A stretch of DNA of 64,000 bases from CAWFKS01 sp963816435 (GTDB taxonomy: Bacteria; Pseudomonadota; Alphaproteobacteria; Rhizobiales; Rhizobiaceae), in contig CAWFKS010000015.1 in assembly GCA_963816435.1 (NCBI GenBank), positions 1 to 64,000 on the forward strand, given 5' to 3'. Both the position numbers and the translations under genes were made by a program. The notes beneath the pieces are model-generated. The model worked only from the letters and a program-made list of their open reading frames with translations. It made no database searches and was not told the DNA's origin. This document shows positions 1-9,230 of this stretch, in pieces (the first letter of the stretch is position 1; every line of letters begins with the position of its first letter).

Positions 1-2
1 GG

Positions 3-1508
3 GGTATCCAGCCCGACCGATCCAACGAACTCGCGGTCCTCTACCGTCTCACGGACCGCCTTTACCGCGCCCGCGACATCGACAACGTCTACGAGGCGGC
101 GCTCGACGCGATCGAAAGCGTGCTTGGCTGCGACCGTGCGTCCATTCTGCTTTTCGATGAAGATGAAGTCATGCGTTTCGTCGCCTGGCGCGGTCTGCCC
201 GAGGCGTATCGACGAGCGGTTGACGGGCATTCCCCATGGACGTGCGGCCAACCCGATCCCGAACCCATCTTCGTCGAGGACATTGCCGAAACCGACGAGC
301 CTCGATGGCTGAAGGACATTCTCGCCGAGCACGGCATCAAGGCGCTGGGCTTCATACCGCTGGTTTCGCAGGGTGCCACGATCGGCAAGTTCATGACCTA
401 TCACGCCGATCGTCACGCCTTCTCGCCCGGCGAAAGGGAGGTCGCGACTGCGATCGCCCGACAGGTCGGCTTCAGCTTGGAGCGGTTCAGGTCCGAGGCG
501 GCGCGGCGCGCGGCCGAAGAGGACCTGCGGCAGTCGGAACAACGATTTAGGGAGATGTCCGAGCAGGCGCCGGTGATGATCTGGATGAGCGATCGCACCG
601 GGCACTGCCTGCACCTGAACGCGATGCTGCGCGAATTCTGGAACGTGGCCGAGGAACAGGTTCCGGATTTCGACTGGTCGTCCACGATGCATCCCGACGA
701 CGCGCAGCGCATCGGCAAGGCGATGGGAGATGCCATGGCCGAGCGCCGCGAGGTCCACGTGGAAGGGCGCTACCTGCGAAACGACGGCGCCTACCGCGTG
801 CTGATGACGCACGCACGACCGCGCTTCTCCGGCCGGGGCACGTTCGAAGGCATGACCGGCGTAAACGTCGACATCACCGAGCGAAAGGAAGCGGAGGAGC
901 ATCGCAAGCTTCTGATCCACGAGCTCAATCACAGGGTGAAGAACACGCTTGCGGTTGTTCAGTCGCTGGCGCGCCTGAGCCTTTCCGGCCTCGAGCATGA
1001 TGCCCGTTTCAAGTCTTTCCGTGACAGGTTGGCGGCGCTCGCCAGGGCTCACGACCTGATTGCCAGCGGAAATTGGACGGAAGCCCCGCTGGCAGACGTC
1101 GCGCGCCAGACGCTCATTCAAAACGGCGACGATTCCAGCCGGATCGCGATCTCCGGGCCGCCGATCATGCTGACGCCGAAGCAGGCGGTTTCTGCCGCGC
1201 TGGCGCTGAACGAGCTCTACACCAACGCCCTCAAATACGGCGCGCTGTCGACGGGCGCGGGAACGATCGGGCTCGGGTGGGAGGTCGACGAGGACCTGGT
1301 GGCGCTTGCCTGGGAAGAGAAGGGCGGTCCGCCGGTGTCCAAGCCGGAAAGGCAGGGTTTTGGATCGACGCTGATCAGCCAGACCTTCACCAAGGACTTC
1401 GAAGCGGACGTGGAGATGGACTTTCGCCCTGAAGGACTGGTGTGCCGGATCAGGTTCCCCTTGTCCGTTCTTGCGCCCAATCCGGCCAGGTGGAGCGTGC
1501 GCGCGTAG
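3..1508 (+). CDS. GAF-PAS HWE-family sensor histidine kinase (5' partial)
   Basis: Cytoplasmic sensor kinase that would autophosphorylate on His and pass phosphate to a response regulator not seen here. The open frame runs off the left edge, so the true start is outside the window; 501 residues are visible. Residues about 10-160 form a GAF domain, 170-290 a PAS/PAC domain (QRFREMSEQAPVMIWMSD and the GMTGVNVDITERK exit), then the kinase core. The H-box ELNHRVKNTL lies near residue 310 and the WEEKGG segment matches the Trp-x-Glu signature of the HWE family common in Rhizobiales. No membrane segment is visible in the part present. It converges on the hydrolase gene 8 bp downstream. The signal sensed is unknown. 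Confidence 0.9.
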   Translation, partial: GIQPDRSNELAVLYRLTDRLYRARDIDNVYEAALDAIESVLGCDRASILLFDEDEVMRFVAWRGLPEAYRRAVDGHSPWTCGQPDPEPIFVEDIAETDEPRWLKDILAEHGIKALGFIPLVSQGATIGKFMTYHADRHAFSPGEREVATAIARQVGFSLERFRSEAARRAAEEDLRQSEQRFREMSEQAPVMIWMSDRTGHCLHLNAMLREFWNVAEEQVPDFDWSSTMHPDDAQRIGKAMGDAMAERREVHVEGRYLRNDGAYRVLMTHARPRFSGRGTFEGMTGVNVDITERKEAEEHRKLLIHELNHRVKNTLAVVQSLARLSLSGLEHDARFKSFRDRLAALARAHDLIASGNWTEAPLADVARQTLIQNGDDSSRIAISGPPIMLTPKQAVSAALALNELYTNALKYGALSTGAGTIGLGWEVDEDLVALAWEEKGGPPVSKPERQGFGSTLISQTFTKDFEADVEMDFRPEGLVCRIRFPLSVLAPNPARWSVRA

Positions 1509-1516
1509 ACGTGGCC

Positions 1517-3313
1517 TTAACGGGTCTTGCGTATCGCGGCATCGCGATTGCCAGCTTCCGACCGTAGCTGGTCGGGATGGTCGCTCCCGCTCCGCAACAG
1601 GCTTCGCACCTGTGCTGTAAGCATGGTTCGCGAGTGCGCCGGCGTAAGCGTGTGGTCGGCCGCTGGCAGGCGTTCCATGGTCACGCCGTCCATGCGCCTC
1701 AGGCGTTCTCCGTCGGGGCCGAAATGCCGCGCGATTTCCTCGATGCTGAGGTCGCCGTCACAACTGACCACCAGCACTTTCGCGCCGCGGCCGGTGATGT
1801 CCGACATCCACCGCTCAACGGGTCCCCTGGCGAATAGCCGCGCCGGCGAAAGGCCGGAGAGCGCGGATTTCGCCAGTTCCAGTGTCCTGCGAGCTATTCG
1901 CTTGCCGCGCTTGGCTACGAACCCGCGCAATGCGTTTGCGCGTTTCTCGGTGCCGGGCGTCCCCTCTCCCGCCTGGGCGGAAGCGGGTCCCTTGCCGCGC
2001 AGCGCCCTCGCGTTCTCGACGGCCTTGGAAACACCCATGTCCAGCGCGTAGGAGCTGTTCCAGGAGAAGCAAAGCGGGTTCACCATCACCAGCCTGTCGA
2101 TGCGCGTGTCGTGTCGCGCCGTGTGGAAGGCCTGGTAGGCACCGGCACAGATGCCGGCCGCGCACACGCTCGTGAAACCGGCTTCCTGCAGCCAGTCGAT
2201 CGCCCGCGTCACGTCATCCGGCGTGCGCGAATCGTAGAGGAAGAGGCGCTTCCCCGGCGCATCTTCGCTCTGGCCCAGCCCGGGCAGGTCGAGCCGCAGG
2301 GAAGCGACGCCGTCGCGAGCGAGCGCGCGCGCCATATCGACGGCTCCGCGGGCCCAGCCGATATGTGGCACCGCGCCGGCGTTGAGGATGAGGGTAACTT
2401 CGCCCCCCGCTTTTCCCTGCGCCGGGGTACAGAGCACGCCGCACATTTCGGGGGAGGGTCCAATCACCACCGGCCACTCGCGGTAGCCTTCTCCTTCGAG
2501 CGGACCCGCAGTGGCAGGCATGAGTTCCGCCGCGGCGGCGGGGTGCGCATGCCCGGCGATCCAGTCGACCGCGCGATCCAGCGTATTCCACGGAATCTCG
2601 TTTGCCGTCGGGCTGCACATCAGCAGGTTGTAGCCGTCGAACGGCGCCACGGTGGCCTGGCTTCCAGCGGCACCGAGGCTGTCGGCGATCTCGGTTATCC
2701 CGGACGTGACCGACGCCGGCATGAGCAACGCATCGAGGCCATGCAGCCTCCGGACGGTGCCCTGCCATTCGAGCGCGCGGAGGGCCTCGACCGTTTCGGT
2801 CGTCATCCGGAACCCCGCTGCCTCGATCCCGTCGAACGGCTGTTCGTCGGAATCGGCGAACGGCGGCAGCGCGCCGTCGATCATGCGGGCCAGCCCCGTC
2901 AATTCGCGCACATAGGCCTTGCCGGATGGCGGCGGAGCCAGAAGCGCCAGTGCCGCAACGTCGTCGCGTTCGCTGATTGCTTCAGGTGCCAGAAGCGCGC
3001 CGAGACGGAAGCCGACCACGACCACGTCCGAGACGCCGCTCAGCCGTTCCAGCTCGTCGATCGCAACGCCGATGCTCTCGATCCATGACGGGACCTGGCC
3101 CGGCGCCGTGTGATCACCGGCGGCATCCGCGCAGCCCGGGTAGTCGAATTGCAGCACGGGCATTCCGCGCTCCGCCAGCCGGCGCGCCATCAGTGCCAGG
3201 AAGCGTCGGCTGCAAAGATCGTCGAAGCCTTGCGCACCGGCGATCACCACGCCGCGACCGCCGGCTGCGGGATGCAGCCATCCGACGGTGCCATTGAATA
3301 CGAGGGGCCTCAC
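1517..3313 (-). CDS. tandem alpha/beta-hydrolase-fold protein, last gene of the carrier-protein operon
   Basis: A 598-residue protein made of two alpha/beta hydrolase units (about 1-250 and 275-560). The usual nucleophile Ser is absent from both elbows: domain 1 has GFRLG (Arg103) and domain 2 has GICAG (Cys389). The second domain resembles hydrolases of exopolysaccharide/exosortase loci, where a Cys at this place is also seen. The GTG start overlaps the stop of the upstream glycosidase in a GTGA, so the two are translationally coupled. Its place at the end of the operon suggests a thioesterase, acyltransferase or hydrolase acting on the operon's product; that is inference. The substrate is unknown. 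Confidence 0.8.
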   Translation of the reverse strand: MRPLVFNGTVGWLHPAAGGRGVVIAGAQGFDDLCSRRFLALMARRLAERGMPVLQFDYPGCADAAGDHTAPGQVPSWIESIGVAIDELERLSGVSDVVVVGFRLGALLAPEAISERDDVAALALLAPPPSGKAYVRELTGLARMIDGALPPFADSDEQPFDGIEAAGFRMTTETVEALRALEWQGTVRRLHGLDALLMPASVTSGITEIADSLGAAGSQATVAPFDGYNLLMCSPTANEIPWNTLDRAVDWIAGHAHPAAAAELMPATAGPLEGEGYREWPVVIGPSPEMCGVLCTPAQGKAGGEVTLILNAGAVPHIGWARGAVDMARALARDGVASLRLDLPGLGQSEDAPGKRLFLYDSRTPDDVTRAIDWLQEAGFTSVCAAGICAGAYQAFHTARHDTRIDRLVMVNPLCFSWNSSYALDMGVSKAVENARALRGKGPASAQAGEGTPGTEKRANALRGFVAKRGKRIARRTLELAKSALSGLSPARLFARGPVERWMSDITGRGAKVLVVSCDGDLSIEEIARHFGPDGERLRRMDGVTMERLPAADHTLTPAHSRTMLTAQVRSLLRSGSDHPDQLRSEAGNRDAAIRKTR

Positions 3314-5817
3314 GACTGCCCCATCACAATGACGGGACGGTCCGCGGCGGCTTCAGCTTCGAAGCTAGCTTCGCGGTTGCCGTTGAGCGCCGTGACGAGA
3401 CCCGCCGGGGGGCACGCGTGCGCAGGTCCGACGAGCCGCACGATCTTCTCAGCGCCGGGCATGAGATGGAAATGATCATCGTCCGCCCGGTACGCCGGAT
3501 CCGAGACATGCACGTAGTAGGCGGCGCGACGGCACGACAGCACCAGGCGCCAGTCGCCGGCTTCGCCCTCGACTCGGGCCAAAAGCCCGAGATCGTGGCG
3601 TGCCGTCATCGCCCCCGGCAGCACGTGGAAGGCCTCGGCAAGAACGGCGCCGGCCTCGTCCTCGAAGCGCGCGACGGTGACCTCGTGCGCGGCCGGTCCG
3701 AACCGGTATGCGTGATTGATGTCGAAGAATGCGCCGATCAGCTCGAAAGCAGACATGGATACGGCACCGTGCGCGGCGACCGATACGGACTTCTGCACCG
3801 CCAGCACCGGCAATGAACCGTCGCGAAGACAGGTGAGCTTCAGCGTGCCCTTGAGTGGTGTAGGCGTGTCGTTGACGAGGTGCAGTTGCAGCCCGTTGAC
3901 GCCTTCGTCACTGAGTATCAGCCGCAACGGGGCGAAGGCACGCTTCATCGCATGCCAGACGGATTTCGGGCGCCCGGTCGCGTCGACCGCGCCCCAGCCG
4001 GCGCCGACCTGCAGATCCTTCCAGAACAGCATCAAGCGCACCGGCGGTGGGCGAGGCCGGACGCCGCCATTCGTCGATCGTGCGTTCCACCACTTCTGCC
4101 GTGACGGCTCGCGACAGCTCGAGGTAGCGCGCGCCGTCGTCAATCCTCAGCCGCCGCGCATCGACGCCGAAAACGCTCTCCAGGTAGTGATCTCGCACAT
4201 CCTCGAAATCCCACGAGGCGCCGGCATCGCGCGGGGTCGCCGCCTTCCAGCGTGGATCGTGGACGGGAGAGACCGGGAAGTGGGCGTCCAAGGTCTCCCT
4301 GTCGGGAATGTTTGCGAAGGCGAGGCACTCGCTGGCGAAGCGCACCTCGGCGCGCCGCGCATCCTCCAGCGGCCGGCAATAGGCGCCGACGCCGTAGTAG
4401 TGGGTCGGTCCGCCGTCGGCAGTGAACGGCAGGCTGCCGCCGCAGGGCGAGGACGGCACGAGCACGAGGTCGGGGCGAACGGATTCGGCCAGCGGCCGCA
4501 CGATGGCGTCGAACCATGGTGTTGGGTCCATTGTCGCCGGCAGGCCCATCATCGCCGCCTGCTGCGCGATCTCGCTGCCGCCGCACAGCACGGCCAGCGA
4601 CGGCGAGTTGCGCAACCGCTTCAGCAATGCCGAAACCTCGTCAGCAAGCGCCGCGCACCAGGCTCTCGTCGCGTGCGGGATAGTCGAAATTGGCGAGCAT
4701 CAGGTCCTGCCAGACCAGGATGCCGAGTTCGTCGCACAGAGCGTGGAAGGCATCGGCCTCGTAGGCGAACGTGCCGGCAACACGCAGCATGTTCACGCCG
4801 GCTTCCCGCGCTTGATCGAGCGCACTGGAAAGCATGTCCCGGTCCGCCGGAAAGGCCCACTGGATCGGCCGGCGTCCAAACCGCGCCCCGGCAGAACACC
4901 GGCACGCCATTGACGACCATGCGAAAATCTCGGCCATCCGCGCCCCGGTCGAGTTCCAGCCGACGAAAGCCGACGCGTCCCAGCCGCTGCCGTTCGCCAC
5001 CGATCGTCGCGGTAACCGTATGCAGCGCCGGCTTGCCGTGGCTGTGCGGCCACCACGCAGAAACCTCGGGGACCGTCAGGCGCGCCGTCAGCCTCTCGCC
5101 GTCGGCCACGAGCGGCACGGTCACGCCGGCGCAGTTCAGCGTGGCGCTTTCGCCGGCGGCCAGCGGCGCGGACAAGGTCAGCGTCGCCTCGAGGATGCCG
5201 GTCGTGCCGTCGAGAGCGGTCCGCAGCTGCGCATCGGCGATGCGCGGCATCTCGCGCACCAGCCGAACCGGTCGCCAGGGACCGACGACGTCGAAGGCGG
5301 GGCACCAGCCGGGCATGTGGCCGATCAGCGTCGTGCGCACCAGCCGCAGGCGCTGGTCGTCGATCATCCGCGGCTTCCAGCGCGCCCGCGGCCCCTTGAG
5401 CCCGTCGAGATGGTGGTCGAGGCTGCGGAACGCGATCGTCAGTATCTCGCCGCCTGCCAAGGAGACATCGACCTCGCGCGGCGTGAACATCGACGTGGAT
5501 GTCAGGATCAGCCGATCGTCGAGGAAAACTTCCGCGATCGTCGCCAGGCCCTCGAAGACGAGACGCGCCGAACCTGCGACGTCGAGCCTTAGACGATACC
5601 AGACGTCCTTGTCGTGCAGAGGTGTCGGCTTGGCGCGGTCCCACAGGCCGTGCGCTTCGAGCGCCGCCGCCGCGGTGCCGGGGCAGGGCGCGTCGACCCA
5701 GCGGGCGGTGGCGCCCATCGCCTCGGGACCGGTCCAGGCTCCGGCGGGCGTGACGGCGATCTGCCATCCGCTCTCCAGCCGGTCAGACTGTTCCGCGATC
5801 GGTGAGGCGATGTTCAT
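3310..5817 (-). CDS. glycoside hydrolase family 2 (beta-mannosidase-like), three frameshifts as sequenced
   Basis: Reassembled across three +1 frame changes (near 4849, 4651 and 4035) it gives about 834 residues, the usual size of GH2 beta-mannosidases. The N-terminal jelly-roll has W-Y-R-L near residue 70, followed by the sandwich domain and the TIM barrel. The barrel carries CGGSEIAQQ, where Glu would be the acid/base (Ser-Glu rather than the common Asn-Glu), and RFASECLAFANIP, where Glu would be the nucleophile. No signal peptide is seen, so it is probably cytoplasmic. It starts 33 bp after DUF1839 and overlaps the next gene. Each break fits one surplus base (for example GGCCTTTCCGGCGGAC for an expected GLSADR reading), so a sequencing error is likelier than a pseudogene. 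Confidence 0.78.
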
Positions 5818-5850
5818 GGCGGTGTTTCGGCGGGGCGGAACGCCGCGTCC

Positions 5851-6846
5851 CTACGCCGCCTCCGATGCCGTGCCGCGCATCATGCGCGCGTCGAGAACGG
5901 CCATGACCACGTCGTAGGCGTCCGCCATCGGCGTCAGCATCTCGGCCAGCCCCTCGAACTTGCGGCGTGCCATGGCGCGGGCCAGCTTGAACTGCATCGT
6001 CTTGGCGCTTTCGGCAATTTCGTTGGCCGAAGCAACCGCGCGTTCCAGCCCGCCGAAGCCCTTGCTGCCGAACCATTCCAGGTGGCTCGCCAGCAGCTCG
6101 AAATTGGCGCCGGTCTGTCGCAGCGTGTTGAAGGCGTAGATATGGAAATAGTCCGGAGAACGCTCCGTCAGTGCCGCCGCATGCCCGGCGAAGACGTCGG
6201 CATAGGCCCTGATCGGGTTGCGCTCCGGCCGCCGCGCCAGGTGCTGGACAAGCAGCTCGCGAGCGGTGCGAACGAGGTCGGTGGAGGCGGCGCTGCGGTT
6301 GAACTTCACGAATTCCGAGTATGGAAACAGCGGCAGCCCGGCCTTTTGTGGCTCACTCGGAAACAGTGCGTCGTAGTCCTCACCGTCGAGCGAGAACAGG
6401 CCGCGGTTGTGGAAATATTCCATCCGCCGCGCCGCCGGATCCAGGGCATTGATGCCGATGCTCGATTTGGAGTGTGCCGTGCGATAGCTGACGCCGCGCG
6501 TGTCGGGCAGATAATATGCGTCAACCTCGACGAGAGGCAGCCTCCCGCGGCCGATTTGCGTCAGCGCCTGCGCTTCGAGCGTGTCGAAGACGGCGAGTTC
6601 CTCGATGTCGAGCCCGTAGAGGCGCTGCAGATCGGCCGTCGGAAACTTGAAGAAGGTGAAGTGGTCGCCCTCGAAGTCCTGGGCCACCGTGAAGCCGAGT
6701 GCCGCGGCGGGATCGTGCCCGGTCGCGTTCAGCACCTCGATCAGCAGATCGACGTAGCAGTTCGTTTCCGGCCACCGTCGCTCCCCATCGTGAAGCCAGC
6801 TCGAATGGTAGGTGGCGGGATCGGCGCCGGGGATCACCCGCTGCAT
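5851..6846 (-). CDS. DUF1839 family protein
   Basis: 331 residues starting MQRVIPGADPATY, a typical DUF1839 beginning, followed by WPETNCYVDLLIEVL and DFEGDHFTFFKFP, the most conserved blocks of the family. The ATG lies 2 nt after the stop of the ligase gene and has GGAGG 7 nt upstream, inside the end of that gene, so the pair is tightly coupled. The biochemical function of DUF1839 is not known to me. Its position directly behind an amino acid:carrier protein ligase suggests a partner that uses, moves or unloads the aminoacyl-carrier protein; this is inference. No membrane segment or signal peptide is visible. Confidence 0.85.
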   Translation of the reverse strand: MQRVIPGADPATYHSSWLHDGERRWPETNCYVDLLIEVLNATGHDPAAALGFTVAQDFEGDHFTFFKFPTADLQRLYGLDIEELAVFDTLEAQALTQIGRGRLPLVEVDAYYLPDTRGVSYRTAHSKSSIGINALDPAARRMEYFHNRGLFSLDGEDYDALFPSEPQKAGLPLFPYSEFVKFNRSAASTDLVRTARELLVQHLARRPERNPIRAYADVFAGHAAALTERSPDYFHIYAFNTLRQTGANFELLASHLEWFGSKGFGGLERAVASANEIAESAKTMQFKLARAMARRKFEGLAEMLTPMADAYDVVMAVLDARMMRGTASEAA

Positions 6847-6848
6847 GA

Positions 6849-7772
6849 TCACGCCTCCCAGAGCACTTCGCGAACCTGCGCCGGCCACGCCGCGACGTCT
6901 GGACCATGATGGCGGAAGAGCGCCAGCGCGATGCGCTCCAGGCCGAAGCCGACGCAGCCGGAATGGCAGATCGTGCCGTCGGCGAAGCGGATGTCCCAGC
7001 TGTGGCCGAAATGGTCCTGGTGATTGTTGAACGACAGGCAGGCGGTCGGCTTCTCGATGCTCGTCACCGGCACCAGCAGCTCGAACTTCAGCGTCTGCTC
7101 GCGCTGGCTGCTCGCCATCATCTTGCCGGCCCGGCCGAAGAACGGATCGTTGGCCACGTCGATGTCGCAGGGCAGGCCGAGCGACTCGATGATCTGCTGT
7201 CCGCGCTCCATCCAGCTTTTCTGGAACGCCTGCACGTGGTCCGGCGAGCCGATGCGGATATATTCGCGCTGCCTGAAAAGCTGCATGCGCGCCGGATCCT
7301 TGGACGGTTCGTGACGGAAGCAATAGGACGAAAGCTCGTAGAGCAGGCCTTCCTCCGGCACCGGGCCCTGCTTGGCGACCGTCGGGTAGAGCGGATAGCA
7401 GGCCGCAGGCGTCATCGCGACCTCGGTCGCTTCCTGCATGGTCGTCCAGTCCTCGCCCTTCTCCATCATTCCCAGAAGGCGCGCATGGTCGCGCTCGTCG
7501 CCCATGAACGAGTGCACGCAGCCGGCCAGCTGCGGAAACGTCTTCATGTAGCCGGTCTTTTCCAGCGCCTGCCTGGCCATGCCTGGCGGGAAGTGGATGC
7601 GCGTCGCCTTGTCGGGTCCACCGATCTTCAGCACGATCTTCTCGAAGCGCTCGATCACTTCCTCGAACAGGCCGGAGCGGCCATAGAGGCCGTCCACGCC
7701 GGATTCGAAGAGAATGCCGTTGTCGAAGAGATCGTCGAGCAGGCTCTTCGCGTCGAAGGTCTTGGCGTCCAT
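6849..7772 (-). CDS. amino acid--[acyl-carrier-protein] ligase (seryl-tRNA synthetase homologue)
   Basis: A 307-residue class II synthetase catalytic core without a tRNA-binding arm. Enzymes of this kind activate an amino acid with ATP and load it on the phosphopantetheine arm of a small carrier protein instead of tRNA. Motif 2 is seen as CFRHEPSKDPARMQLFRQRE and motif 3 as GFGLERIALALF. Cys125, Glu170 and Cys273 occupy the places of the zinc-binding Cys-Glu-Cys set of atypical SerRS and characterised rhizobial ligases; the spacings (45 and 103) match those I recall for the Bradyrhizobium enzyme. The stop is 2 nt before DUF1839 and the start 1 nt after the dehydrogenase gene. The amino acid used cannot be read from sequence; glycine or alanine is likely by family precedent. 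Confidence 0.9.
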   Translation of the reverse strand: MDAKTFDAKSLLDDLFDNGILFESGVDGLYGRSGLFEEVIERFEKIVLKIGGPDKATRIHFPPGMARQALEKTGYMKTFPQLAGCVHSFMGDERDHARLLGMMEKGEDWTTMQEATEVAMTPAACYPLYPTVAKQGPVPEEGLLYELSSYCFRHEPSKDPARMQLFRQREYIRIGSPDHVQAFQKSWMERGQQIIESLGLPCDIDVANDPFFGRAGKMMASSQREQTLKFELLVPVTSIEKPTACLSFNNHQDHFGHSWDIRFADGTICHSGCVGFGLERIALALFRHHGPDVAAWPAQVREVLWEA

Positions 7773-7773
7773 G

Positions 7774-8979
7774 TCAGTGTCCGAGGCGGGTGTCGAAGCG
7801 GCTCATCAGGAGCAGCGTCGCGGTGTTGGAATGAATTCGGTCGTTGGAGATCATCACGGCGGCCGAGGTGACGTCGCGAAGGTGCCTTCCGACGCTGAAA
7901 GGAGTGCCGTTCTTGTAGCCGAGGATGCCGGTGATCAGCATGGCGATGCGCACCACGTCGGCGGCCTTCTCGCTCGCCGCCACCTTGAGCGCGTTGATCT
8001 CTGCGGCGAAACCGATCGATGACAGATCGTCGTCGTCGCTTTGAGCGGTCTCGAAGCGGTGGATGGCGGCGATGAGGTGGCCCTTCATCTCCTGCAGCAT
8101 GGCGGCGGCTTCAGACAGGCGGAGCGCGCCGGGCGGTGTCGTGTTCGGATCTTTTCGCGCCGCCGCCTTCACGAAGGCCTGGGCACGGGCGAAGGCATCG
8201 GCCGCGATGCCGAACCAGGTCGCCGCCCAGTAGATGTGCGAACTCGCCAGCATCGACTGCGCGGCGATCTCGGAGAACGGCTTGGGGAAGATCTGTGCTG
8301 CGTCCCCGGTGGCCGACAGCAGGAAACCGTCGGAGCAGGTTCCCCGCATGCCGAGCGTGTCCCAAACGGACTTGCGTTCGAGGTTGCGGTTGTCGTCGGC
8401 GGGAAGCACCACCATCACCTGGTCGGAACTGGCAGCCTCGGGCGAGCGGCGCGCCGTGGCGAGGATCGCGTCCGCGTCGGCGCCGTAGGAAATGACGGTC
8501 GCGTCCTTGGTCAGCGAGAACCGGCCGTCCTTCACCTCGATGGCGCAGATCGAATTGCGCAGGTTGCCCCCAATGCCGGCTTCCGACGTGGCCGATGCCA
8601 GCAGCAGCTGCTCGTCGGCGATGCGGCGCATGTAGTCGCGATGCCAGTCGCTGCCGGCGCCGTGCGTGACGAGGCTGGAGATCTGGATCTGGTGCATGCC
8701 GTAGATCATGGCGCTGGAGCCGCAGGCCTGGCCGAGCTGCACGATCAGTTCGGCGATCTCTCCCGTGCTCAGCCCCTCGCCACCGAACTCGACCGGTATG
8801 CCGACGCCGAGCAGGCGTTCGCGCTTCAGCGCCTCTGCGGTTTCCCGGGGGAACCGGCCCTCGCGATCGACGGCATCGACGGCTTCGGCCGCAGCCGCCA
8901 CGACGCGGTCCATGCGCTTGGAGGCGCTCTCCAGGTGGCTTACCACCTGCGAGCCGCCGATCTTCTCGACGACGTTCAT
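7774..8979 (-). CDS. acyl-CoA dehydrogenase family flavoprotein
   Basis: A 401-residue acyl-CoA dehydrogenase-fold protein with the N-terminal helical domain (GIPVEFGGEGLSTGEIAEL), the beta domain (ASATSEAGIGGN, WDTLGMRGTCSDG) and the C-terminal FAD-binding helical bundle. It sits between a carrier protein gene (2 nt upstream) and its ligase (1 nt downstream). Its substrate may therefore be an aminoacyl or acyl group tethered to that carrier protein rather than a CoA ester, as in pyrrole-forming prolyl-carrier-protein oxidases; this is inference. The catalytic base could not be placed with certainty. Confidence 0.85.
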   Translation of the reverse strand: MNVVEKIGGSQVVSHLESASKRMDRVVAAAAEAVDAVDREGRFPRETAEALKRERLLGVGIPVEFGGEGLSTGEIAELIVQLGQACGSSAMIYGMHQIQISSLVTHGAGSDWHRDYMRRIADEQLLLASATSEAGIGGNLRNSICAIEVKDGRFSLTKDATVISYGADADAILATARRSPEAASSDQVMVVLPADDNRNLERKSVWDTLGMRGTCSDGFLLSATGDAAQIFPKPFSEIAAQSMLASSHIYWAATWFGIAADAFARAQAFVKAAARKDPNTTPPGALRLSEAAAMLQEMKGHLIAAIHRFETAQSDDDDLSSIGFAAEINALKVAASEKAADVVRIAMLITGILGYKNGTPFSVGRHLRDVTSAAVMISNDRIHSNTATLLLMSRFDTRLGH

Positions 8980-8981
8980 GA

Positions 8982-9230
8982 TCAGGCCGCCTTCTCTCTG
9001 GTGAGCTCGTCGACCGCGGCAGCGATCGCGGCGATAGACGAGAAGGTGCGACGCGTCAGCATCGTCTCGGGGAATTCGATGTCGAACTCCTCTTCTATCG
9101 CCAGCATCATCTGGACCGATGCGAACGACGTGAGACCGGCGTCATAGAGGTTGGCATCATCGGAAAGCGCGTCGATGTCGCAAGGAAGCATGGCGTTCCG
9201 GGCGAGGAGTGCGCGAATACGATCGATCAT
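8982..9230 (-). CDS. acyl/peptidyl carrier protein
   Basis: An 82-residue acidic carrier protein, the first gene of the minus-strand operon. The phosphopantetheine attachment motif is DAGLTSFASVQ with Ser35 as the modified residue, followed by the helix IEEEFDIEFPE typical of carrier proteins. I chose the ATG at 9230 (MIDRIRALL) because upstream codons in the frame do not resemble the family. As partner of the ligase two genes downstream it should receive an aminoacyl group after activation by a phosphopantetheinyl transferase, which is not encoded in this window. Confidence 0.88.
   Translation of the reverse strand: MIDRIRALLARNAMLPCDIDALSDDANLYDAGLTSFASVQMMLAIEEEFDIEFPETMLTRRTFSSIAAIAAAVDELTREKAA

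Noticed and set aside
3716..5917. 733-codon plus-strand open frame
   Set aside because: Opposite strand of the GH2 gene; low-complexity Arg/Ser/Pro text.
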